Positions 55,197 to 64,000 of a stretch of DNA of 64,000 nt are shown here, in pieces. The notes below the pieces were generated by a model. The model was given only the letters and a program-made list of their open reading frames with translations, did not search any database and was not told where the DNA came from. The DNA lies in NCBI GenBank assembly GCA_025504975.1, contig JANUWI010000005.1:620001-684000 (forward strand), in the 5' to 3' direction. Source of the stretch: Plenodomus lindquistii (taxonomy: Eukaryota; Ascomycota; Dothideomycetes; Pleosporales; Leptosphaeriaceae). How positions within the stretch are numbered: the first letter of the stretch is position 1; every line of letters begins with the position of its first letter. The translations under genes and the position numbers were made by a program.

Positions 55197-57232
55197 GTAC
55201 GGGCATATGTGTACCTACGATGGATGATGATTGATGTTGTATAGATGGGTAGCTGTACAGTGTGTAATGAATGTCTAATAACGAGTCTTGGAACCTTTGC
55301 TCTTTGGCGGTGGTACAATTTTCTTGCTGAATCAGGGAGATGTCTTATTCCTGACGTGTGCATCCCCATGTTTTCAGTACTGCGATATTCTCCTCTCAGA
55401 AGCAAGATGAAGATGAGAAAGAAGACACGGGAGTTAACGACAGAGAAGATACGCCACTACTTACATGGTATGCACTCCTACGCTGCGTTTGACCCTAGAG
55501 CCAGTCGTCTGCTTCTAATAAGTGGGATGCCTTTTGGCTGTTGGTGGCATGAATTCCGACGAATATCTCGAGACCGATCAAAGGATATATGCTAGGACAG
55601 CAATTATGGTGCGCAATCTTCTTGAGCACAAACACCTTAAACGACCACGGCGGTAGACAAGGTGCAGATGAAGCCGTGGTCGTATACACTTCCGAAGTCT
55701 CTTCAACCGTGTGATGACACTACTTACTCACTCGTGCATGGTAGTCACATTAAGTAGTCTTACTACTACTGTCACTGAAGCTACCACAGCGCCATCGTCT
55801 CCCACAATAGCTGGGAGTCAAAACGCATTGGCATTCTGCGAGCATTTCTTTACGGTGTCCCTGAGCCTGAGCCATTGTTGTTCTCGAAGGCTATTCTCGA
55901 AAAAGGCAGCTTCATGAGGAAAGTGCAATAGGTGGAGAGGACGATTGATGTACAAGCTGCAGATCAGGTAGTCAAGACTACCGTACCATGACTACAAATC
56001 AGGTAAGGGGATAGATTATTCAGACGAAGAGTATCATGGTAGTCGTTGGTGAGAATTCTTAGATGGCTGGGAAGGGCGTGGATGAGCGTAGTGGCTTCGA
56101 CATTGTTGGGAAGAAGGGCAACGCAGAAAGGGGCCTTCAAGATCATGACAAGTATCCATGGTAGTTGCCGAGGCGCACTCTCATTGTTCAAGATTGATTA
56201 CGCGATGCGCGTTAGATAAGAGGGCGAGTCAGTGTGAAATGGCATTTGGGGGGAAAGGGGTATGACATAATTCTGTACAGCGTTTGCATAGTGGCCAGGT
56301 GACGAGTCGCATTCCAAGGCATATGATACCGTATCAGATGCAGGGTAGTCAATTGATCTTGAGCCCTAAGCTCGTCTGCGCGAGACGTAGAACGATCCAA
56401 GAGAAGACAGCGTCACCATAATTCATGCCATGGTAGCCGACGACTGTAATGATGCGGAAGAAGACATGTGGCTGTCTGGAAGTCGATGCTGACTGATCTC
56501 GACTAGCGCGGCTCCTGATTCGCCGAACCACGGAAATGCGACGGAAATGAGCGGCCGTATCCGATGTCATTGGCCCAAGATTTGTGATTAATGCTCGGCC
56601 TAGTTGCATAACTCGTGTGAGATTGAACGGGTGGGTGTGGTACTACAGGTGCTGCAATAGTTGGAGACATGGCAGTGGCTGCATCAATGCAGCGGTGCCA
56701 GTGAAACATTGTTCAAAACTGTATCTGACATGTAGAGTAGAAGCTAGACAATGCTGTGTGTGCAGTGCATCAACCGTGGCGGATGCTCCAGGTCGACGTC
56801 ACAAGCGGGCTTGGGTGGCCTGGCCCTTGTTGTCCCTGGGGTCAATGGTTGCTCCGAGAGGCACCTGTTGCTCTGCACACACCCCAGGGGATCGTTCCGT
56901 CTGCTCCTTTTCACTGCTCCTCCACCTGTCCACTACGTCAATTGCCGCACCGCCTAACCCTTGAATCAATTGTTGTGAGTTGCACCCCTCTCTGCAGCTG
57001 TGAAACCCTGTTGCGCCGTCGTCACTTGCTTGTACACAAACATCAAATTGGCGTTTCAGGCGCGGCACACACCACCATTCATCTCTCCCACACCCACTGC
57101 CTGCTCCACACTGAACCTCGCCTGCACCCGCGCCGCTGCCCGTCCTCTCTCCTCTCTCCTCTCACCTCCACCACTACCACCACCAAGACACCACTGAGAC
57201 ACCTGCTGACGTTTGCGCGTCCTTCTGCAGCC
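55197..57232. other. Gene-free stretch, about 2 kb
   Basis: It lies between the phosphatase 3' end and the next plus-strand gene. The last ~200 bp are C/T-rich, a probable 5' UTR. The upstream open frame from 56756 lacks motifs and is better read as leader sequence. Nothing else was recognised. Confidence 0.5.
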
Positions 57233-59860
57233 ATGAGCTCCGGAGTCCGCAACCTGCGGGCTATGTTCGAGAACGGCGCCGCTTCCTCTCCTGAACCCCG
57301 CGGTCGCTCTCCCATATCTCCCACAGCTGGCGCGACCCCCGAGAGCAATAGCCGGCCCACGTCCAAGGTGCGCGCCTCGTTTGTTGCCGTCGGGCCCACC
57401 AGCTACTTCCCCCCAACCGCCGCCCCGACCGACCTAGGCACCACAAAGGGCACCCCTACAAACAGCACCGCCGCCCATCGCCGGGAGAGCTTCAGCGTCA
57501 GCCAGGACAACGTCGAGGAAATTGCCGAGCTCAAGAAAGTCGTCAGCGAAGAGCGAGAGCAGCGCGAACAGAGCATTGCCGTCCCAGAAGCCGTCCCAGA
57601 GCAGGCCATCGATTCGCGAGAGTCTTCTACATCCGCACCGCCCCTGCGCGAAAAGCCAGCTGGGAAGATGCGGCAAAGTCTGGGGTCAATCATGAAGGGG
57701 TCAGACTTCCCCGAGGGTTCATCTGCGCCTGAGGCACCCGAGACTGCAGACAAGTCTACTCCAGCTGAGACAAGCCCGGAAGCGACCCAGGTCCCGTCTG
57801 AAGCACCACCGGCCGACCTACCCGCAGAGAATCCCGACAAAGCTGTCAGCGGCGCTCAGGATGATGTGTCTTTGCGACCAGCAGCTCCCACAGACGAGAC
57901 CGCCCTCACCGCAGAGACAGCTTCTGCTTTGACTACTGAGGTCGCCTCTGCTGTGACCAGCGAGCCAAAAGGTACGCCAAGGAAACTTGTTGGAACACCC
58001 AATGGGAAAAAGTCTAATGATGTGCCAGCAGAGAACATTGAAACGCCCATCGCGAAGAAGATTGAGACCGCAGTCGAAAAAGTAGCCGAGACTCCGGTCG
58101 CGAAAGAGGCCGAGGCGTCAGGGGCGGAAAAGGCAGAAGCCAAGGAGACCGAAGTATCCAGTGCTGAGAACGCATCGACTTCCCTGCCGAAGGATATCGA
58201 AACTTCTGTAGCATCGACAGAAGAGACACCAGTGGCGGAGGAGGCCAAGGCACCTGAAGTCAAGGAGGGCGAAGCACCCAAGGCCGAAGAAGTTGCAGTG
58301 CCTGAGCCCAAGGAGGCCGAGCCAGCCGTCGAGAAACCAGTCGAAGGTTCAATTGAGGAACAGATCCCGCAGTCTACTGAGGAGTCCGCCAAGGCCCCTG
58401 TCAAAGAGGCTGTCGAAGCTCCCGTTGAGAGAGCGGTTGAGATACCATCGAAGGAGGCTGAGGCGCCCACTGCGATTGAGGCCGAGGCACCTAGCGAGAT
58501 CACCTCAGAACCAGTAGTGACAGAGTCGAGCGAGCCAGCTGCGACCAAGATTGACGAGCCTACTCCAGTAGAGCCTGTCGAGGCACCTGCTTCCGAGAAA
58601 ACTGAGCCAGTTTCAGAGGAGAAGCCAGAAGCAATCACGGCGAATGAAGATGACCCCTTCGTCGAGAAGAAGGCTGAGCCTGTCATTTCTAAGAAGCCTG
58701 ACGCTCCTGCTACGAAGAAAACAGACGCAACCGCGAAGAATTCTGAGTTGAAGAAACCCTCGCCAATCGCAACGGCCAAAGTTTCCCTCGCATCATCCGC
58801 CAAAAGCCCGCTACCACCACCAAGGACCCCTACCACACCCAAAGCTGCAGCGAAAGCGCCTGCAGCAAGACCAAGTCCTACAAAGGCGCAGCCGAAGCCT
58901 GCGGTTGCGAAGGAACCCGCGAAAGGTCCGGCCGCGAAGACGAGCCGCGGTTCATTGCGACCAGCTGGAGCAGCCACCACAGCATCATTATCTGCAGCTC
59001 CGAAGCCCAAGGCTGGGCACGCTGAGAACAGGAAGCCAGTCGCATCTGCGTCTGAACACAAGAAACCTGTCACGTCAGCGCCCGAGCACAAGAAGCCTGT
59101 TGCGACGAAGCCTACCACAACTACTACCAAGCCTGCTACTACCAAGCCTTCGACTGCTGCGCCCCGCGTGAGGTAAGGATCGTGACACGCGATGCAACGA
59201 TTGAGCTAACATTGAGATAGCACCTCACCCACTGGCTTCAAGAAGCCACGCCCGAAGTCGCCTACCCGCCCTGTTGGCCTGCCCTCCCGTCTCACTGCAC
59301 CTACCGCAGCTTCAGCTGCAAAACACGGCGAAGAGGTCAAGGTGACCAGAAAACCATCCACTACGACTCGCCCACCACCCAAGACCGCCGCCGCCGCCGC
59401 CAACAACCCAAAACGGGCATCACTCGTTCCTAGCCATGCTCCCAAACGACCTGAATCACGTACATCCACGACGAGTTCTGCTGCTCCCAAAGGAGGTTTC
59501 CTGGAGCGCATGATGAGACCCACCACTGCCAGTGCCAGTAAGACGCACGAGAAGCCCGTTTCTCCCCCACACAAGTCGACAGCCAAAGCTCCAGTTGGCG
59601 CTCTGCAAAAGGGCAAAAAGAAGGTCGAGGAGGTAGCTTCCAAAGCAAAGGCAGCAGTGATCAACGGCGGCCATGATGATGAGCACCACGACGACGAGCA
59701 TCACGACGAACACCATGATGATGCGACCGCGGGCGCTTCCGAGTCCCACGACGTCCCAACTGAAGCGGCTACTGAGGGCACCGCTACTCCTGTTCAGGAT
59801 GGCAATTCTTCAGCCGCCGAGCTGCAAACACCACACTTCGAAGGCGAGACGATACGTTAA
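57233..59860 (+). CDS. Large disordered Ala/Glu/Pro/Lys-rich protein (often labelled mucin-like)
   Basis: Exons 57233-59172 and 59221-59860 (48-nt intron) encode 859 aa. The N-terminus MSSGVRNLRAMFENGAASSPEPRGRSP is the conserved-looking part, along with VRASFVAVG, the coiled SQDNVEEIAELKKVVSEEREQREQS and MRQSLGSIMKGSD. The middle ~400 residues are degenerate repeats of ETPVAKE/EAEAP type, acidic and Ala/Pro-rich. The following ~200 are basic, Lys/Pro/Thr-rich. After the splice come KKPRPKSPTRPVGLPSRLTAPTAASAAKHGE, KGGFLERMMRPTTASASK and a His/Asp/Glu tract. No signal peptide or membrane span is present, so mucin is a misnomer. The acid-then-base layout suggests a scaffold or cytoskeleton-associated protein, but function is unknown. 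Confidence 0.85.
59671..59721 (+). repeat. His/Asp/Glu codon repeat
   Basis: GAT/GAC, GAG/GAA and CAC/CAT codons repeat to give HDDEHHDDEHHDEHHDD near the C-terminus of the large disordered protein. Such a tract could bind divalent metals. Confidence 0.8.
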
Positions 59861-60418
59861 GCTACGACAATGTTCGAGTGAAAGTGGTCATCGAGACGCA
59901 CAGCTCTTAGCCCCATGTTCGTCCGGGACATGTACAACAAATAGTCTACAACCTCGGTATCTCAGTATTTGGTATCTTATTTGTTCAATTCTCAGCAGCA
60001 TTTTCGGGAGCGTTTGGTTTGACGGAGCTTCATACCCATTGTAGGTAGTCCAGGAAGTGGCTCGACATTGTGAAAGTAGAATTATGGGGTCTGGATACAA
60101 AGCGCTAAATGTGTATGATACTTCACATCTACTTTATAATATTGTAGGTGGTTGGTTCTGCAGAATTTTTGAAGAACAGAGTCCAGGAAATTCACACTCC
60201 AATCCAAGATTCAGCTCCCATCACATCAGTCTGGCAGGAAGCGCGATGCAACCCATGTCAGAATTCATACGCGGGATCATGTGACTGACACCTCCGAAAC
60301 TCCGATGCCTTGCCCCAACTTTTTCGTAGCCCCAGACGGAACGGCGTTCGACGCAACAGCAGACCCCAGCGTCGTCCCTTCGTTCTTGCGTCCTGCTTGT
60401 GTATTGAGGCTGTTCACG
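59861..60418. other. Intergenic
   Basis: About 560 bp between the disordered-protein gene and MEF1. The MEF1 frame stays open upstream to another ATG (60305), but the presequence-like start at 60419 fits better. No other feature was seen. Confidence 0.5.
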
Positions 60419-62946
60419 ATGCGGGTCCAATCTCTTCTCCGGGCGCAATCGCTCGCCACAACTAGTCTTCGCAGTTGTGCACGATCCGCCGCCCGAACAC
60501 CCTCGAGATGCGCTCTCTCCACCGTGGCGGCGGCGCGCTCACCTTACACCAACGGGTTGAAGACGGACGCCTGGATTAGCAACCAGAGCACAAATGGACA
60601 ACGGAGATATGCTTCAGTGGCTGCACAAGTGTATGTCTATCATCAACAGTTGATTTCACGTTTAGAGGGGCAATTATGTAGTTTGTATGCTAACTCAGAT
60701 TTACAGGCTGGAGCAGGCAAAGGAAGACCCGTCCGCGTTGACCCAGGAAAAGATCGTCGAAAACCTAGACCCCGTCGAATGGGAGCGACTATCGCGAGTC
60801 CGCAACATCGGTATTGCCGCACACATCGACTCTGGCAAGACGACCGCCACCGAGCGTGTGCTCTTCTACACCGGCCGAATAAACAATATCCATGAGGTAC
60901 GAGGAAAAGATGCCGTCGGCGCAAAGATGGACTCCATGGACCTCGAGCGAGAGAAGGGAATCACCATTCAGTCCGCGGCGACGTTCTGCGATTGGACCAA
61001 GAAGAGCGAAAAGGGCGAGGATGAGAAGTACCACATCAACTTGATCGACACACCTGGGCATATTGATTTCACCATCGAGGTCGAGAGGGCGTTGCGAGTG
61101 CTCGACGGCGCTGTCATGATCTTGTGCGCTGTCAGTGGCGTACAATCGCAGACCATCACAGTCGACAGGCAGATGCGGAGATACAATATTCCTCGGATAT
61201 CCTTTGTCAACAAGATGGACCGTATGGGCGCAAACCCCTGGAAGGCCGTCGAGCAAATCAACCAAAAGCTCCGTATACCCGCAGCGGCACTCCAGGTGCC
61301 CATTGGGCGTGAGGATGGATTCTTGGGTGTCGTTGATCTGATCAGAATGAAGGCTATCTACAACGAGGGTTCCAAGGGAGAGATTGTTCGCGAGACGGAC
61401 GAAATTCCAGAAGACCTCGTAGAGTTGTGCAAGGAGAAGAGGCAAAAGCTCATTGAGACCTTGGCCGATGTCGACGATGAGATGGCGGAGATGTTCTTGG
61501 ACGAGCAGGAGCCTAGCATTCCACAGATCAAGGCCGCGATCCGACGGGCAACTATTGCGCTCAAGTTCACACCAGTCATGATGGGCTCTGCGCTCGCCGA
61601 CAAGTCTGTACAGCCCATGCTCGACGGCGTCTGCGATTACCTCCCCAACCCCTCCGAAGTTGAGAATATGGCGCTGGACAAGCGGAAGAACGAGGCACCC
61701 GTCAAGCTGGTCTCCTACAACTCCCTGCCGTTTGTCGGTCTGGCTTTCAAGCTGGAAGAGAGCAGTTTCGGCCAATTGACCTACATTCGTGTGTACCAGG
61801 GTACCCTGAAGAAGGGTATGAACGTGTTCAACGCGCGCTCGGACAAGAGGGTCAGAATCCCTAAGATTGTGCGCATGCACTCCAATGACATGGAGGAAGT
61901 ACCTGAGATTGGCGCTGGAGAAATCTGCGCCGTGTTTGGTGTCGACTGCGCGTCTGGAGATACTTTCACCGACGGCGGACTTGGATACACCATGGTGAGT
62001 AGCCTGAACTGTAGTTCACGAACAGAGCTAATGACAATAGACATCCATGTTCGTCCCCGAACCCGTCATCTCCCTCTCTATCAAACCCAAACACACCAAA
62101 GACACACCCAACTTCTCAAAAGCCATGAACCGCTTCACCCGTGAAGACCCCACCTTCCGTGTCCACGTCGACGCCGAGTCCCAAGAGACCGTCATCTCTG
62201 GAATGGGTGAATTGCACCTGGACATCTATGTCGAGCGCATGCGCCGCGAATACCGCGTCGAGTGTGAAACCGGTCAACCCCAAGTCGCCTACCGCGAAAC
62301 TCTCACCCAGCGTGTAAACTTCGACCACACGCTCAAGAAGCAATCTGGTGGATCCGGAGACTACGCACGTGTAGTCGGATGGATGGAACCCTGCGAGTCA
62401 CTTGGTGAGAACAAGTTCGAACAGCAGATCAGCGGTGGCACGATTAGCGAAAAGTTCTTGTTTGCCTGCGAAAAAGGCTTCAACGCATCTACCGCAAAGG
62501 GACCCCTTCTAGGCCACAAGGTGCTGGGAACAAGCATGATTATCAACGACGGTGCAACCCACGCCGTCGACTCGTCCGAAATGGCATTCAAAATGGCAAC
62601 CCAACAAGCCTTCCGCAAAGCATTCATAGCAGGTGCCCCGCAAGTCCTCGAACCACTCATGAAGACGACCATCACCGCGCCCAACGAGTTCCAAGGCGGT
62701 GTTGTCGGCCTGCTCAATAAGCGCAACGCCGTCATCAACGACACGGAGATTGGGCCCGAGGATTTCACAGTGTATGCGGATTGTAGTCTTAACAGCATGT
62801 TTGGGTTCAGCAGTCAATTGAGGGCGAGTACGCAGGGTAAAGGCGAGTTTAGCATGGAGTTTAGCCATTATAGTCCTGCGCCTATGCAGTTGCAGAAGGA
62901 GCTTGTGGCCAAGTATGAGAAGGAGCAGGCGGCTAGGAATGCTTAG
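60419..62946 (+). CDS. MEF1: Mitochondrial translation elongation factor G
   Basis: Exons 60419-60630, 60707-61994 and 62041-62946 (introns 76 and 46 nt) encode 801 aa. The presequence is MRVQSLLRAQSLATTSLRSCARSAAR, with no acid and many Arg/Ser. The GTPase motifs are intact: AHIDSGKTT (G1, about 109-117), EREKGITIQSAATF (G2), DTPGHIDF (G3) and FVNKMDRMGANP (G4). Domain II is LPFVGLAFKLEESSFGQLTYIRVYQGTLKKG. Domains III-V include SIKPKHTKDTPNFSKAMNRF, SGMGELHLDIYVERMRREY and FQGGVVGLLNKRNAVI. Known: it drives ribosomal translocation in the mitochondrial matrix; the sister protein MEF2 works in recycling. G1 with Ser where bacterial EF-G has Ala is normal for mtEF-G1. Length matches the family. 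Confidence 0.96.
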
Positions 62947-63306
62947 ATGGGATAAGATGGAGGTTGGAGAAGCGGTGGTAGAGAAACAGGGGGAGGAAGT
63001 GGAGAGGATTTGCATGACGAATGAATAGATGGATGTTTGGTTTTGGCGCTTCATGGTGGGAAAAAGGGGCATGTATGGGTGGGATGTACAATATGATGCA
63101 CATTTGTAACTGTATATTTCTGTATATACACTCTCGCGATGCATAGAAAACGATGCCAAGAATGAATAGATACCCCTCTCCAACCACATTAAAGTATCAA
63201 CTCGTCACTGCTCTCTCTCTCTCGCAATCAATTCCTCGGTACCACCTCCTCCCACCCTCCATTCTCACTCCATATATCTATCCCCAATTCCACACCTCAT
63301 CCCCTG
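62947..63306. other. Convergent 3' region with CT microsatellite
   Basis: About 360 bp between MEF1 and the partial hydrolase gene. It has a short (CT)n run at about 63211-63223. It should hold both 3' UTRs. Confidence 0.5.
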
Positions 63307-64000
63307 CTACGCCCTGTCTCCCTTCTCCACCCTAGCAAATGCCCTCCTAACCCCCAACCCAACAGCACTCCACCCCACAACCTCATTATGCCCTCCAAAC
63401 CTCACAACCTCCAACTCCACACTCACCCCACCCCCCTCCGTCTCCACCTTCCTATACGCAAAAGCGCCGCGCTTCACCCTCTCCCCACCCAGAATACTGC
63501 GGCGCTCTTCCGACGCGCTGGCCCCTTCAAGAGCAAGGAGTGCAGATTGCAGCGGTGCGTAGACGGCTTCGCTTTCGCGGAACGTAATGTCTTGGTCGTT
63601 GCGGGCGTGGATGAGATGGATATTCAGACCAGCCGCTGGATTATTTTGATCCCGTGTATGTGCCGCGACCAGCGCCAACAAGCGCGGCAAGGTCGGCCAT
63701 GTATCTAGTATCCTGCCGTTTATCCAATTTGCAATGCGTGGATATCCGCTGAGGGGTTTGAGGATCGGGATTATGCCGCCGATTCTGTAGGTTTTTAGGA
63801 GGTCGGGGAGGTTGCGGAAGGCGGAGACGAGGATTATAGACGCGTAGGTGTCGCTTGGTTGGTTGGTTGTTGTTGTTGTGGAGATGCTGGGGTTGGAGAG
63901 AGCGGGCAGGTCAGAAGGGAGGTATTGGCTGGTTGGATCCACGCTCCAGAGGCTTGCTGCGCTTGCTACGGCGGTGCCTAGACTTTGGCCTAGGAGGACG
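63307..64000 (-). CDS. Alpha/beta hydrolase, ABHD12-like, C-terminal part (cut by window edge)
   Basis: The frame is open to the right edge. It begins in the window at VLLGQSLGTAVASAASL, the nucleophile elbow GxSxG (GQSLG). Then come SIILVSAFRNLPDLLKTYRIGGIIPILKPLSGYP, the family's lid-side block, HLIHARNDQDITFRESEAVYAPL (catalytic Asp likely in ARNDQDI) and VVRFGGHNEVVGWSAVGLG (catalytic His in GGHNEV). About 230 residues are visible; the N-terminal part, likely with a membrane anchor, lies outside. Known: ABHD12-type enzymes are serine hydrolases acting on lysophospholipids or monoacylglycerols. The substrate here is not known. Confidence 0.85.
   Translation of the reverse strand, partial: VLLGQSLGTAVASAASLWSVDPTSQYLPSDLPALSNPSISTTTTTNQPSDTYASIILVSAFRNLPDLLKTYRIGGIIPILKPLSGYPRIANWINGRILDTWPTLPRLLALVAAHTRDQNNPAAGLNIHLIHARNDQDITFRESEAVYAPLQSALLALEGASASEERRSILGGERVKRGAFAYRKVETEGGGVSVELEVVRFGGHNEVVGWSAVGLGVRRAFARVEKGDRA

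Noticed and set aside
57856..59145. 429-codon minus-strand frame opposite the large disordered protein
   Set aside because: It is a mirror of the repetitive Glu/Ala/Pro codons on the plus strand. The sense frame has conserved ends and a consistent splice; the antisense product is Ser/Ala/Val low complexity only.
1..64000. tRNA, rRNA, CRISPR arrays and intact transposons
   Set aside because: I looked by eye for tRNA B-box sequences (GGTTCGA and reverse); the hits found lie inside coding exons. No regularly spaced repeats of CRISPR type and no transposase motifs were seen. A covariance-model or profile search could still find degenerate cases.

Overview
The window is nuclear DNA of a filamentous ascomycete. 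The evidence is short introns (mostly 46-80 nt, GT..AG with CTAAC/CTGAC-like branch sites), fungus-specific families (SAT4 rhodopsin-like proteins, bZIP/DUF3425, an LEA-like repeat protein, EI24/RRT8-type proteins) and scattered single genes without operons. The protein set resembles Dothideomycetes (Pleosporales); that placement is inference only. All gene models below were spliced by hand from the sequence, so exon limits are predictions.

Left part (0-11 kb), mostly housekeeping: COQ4 (ubiquinone synthesis), a SPOUT RNA methyltransferase of the SPOUT1/CENP-32 type, a small single-span membrane protein with a C-terminal CGAC motif, a CHCHD2/10 (MIX17) twin-CX9C protein, then a head-to-head pair: a USP10/Ubp3-type deubiquitinase and an RNF10/Mag2-type RING ligase separated by about 0.8 kb. 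In animals and yeast these families remove and add ubiquitin on the same 40S ribosomal proteins, so this pair is the most interesting arrangement in the window.

11.5-22.7 kb looks more accessory: a dienelactone hydrolase, a SAT4-type seven-helix protein, an APC-family permease, a decayed nitronate monooxygenase with three in-frame stops, a bZIP/DUF3425 regulator, a peroxisomal (SKL-ending) enoyl-CoA hydratase and a small membrane protein.

23.5-40.6 kb: an F-box-like protein with an apparent GC-AG intron and a Gln-Ala repeat, a ketopantoate-reductase-like enzyme, the exosome cofactor Lrp1/Rrp47 (C1D family), a Sec2-type Rab exchange factor with a 14-nt first exon, the PP1 catalytic subunit (GLC7/bimG) with a 16-nt last exon, and a large leucine-rich-repeat protein. 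A gene-free stretch of about 4.2 kb follows.

44.9-64 kb: an LEA-like repeat protein with an internal minisatellite and stress-element-like upstream sites, an EI24/RRT8-type membrane protein, a class I DNA photolyase with two candidate starts (organellar and nuclear), a secreted alkaline phosphatase, a large disordered Ala/Glu/Pro/Lys-rich protein with a His/Asp tract, mitochondrial elongation factor G (MEF1), and the C-terminal part of an alpha/beta hydrolase running off the right edge. No rRNA, tRNA, CRISPR array or intact transposon was recognised.
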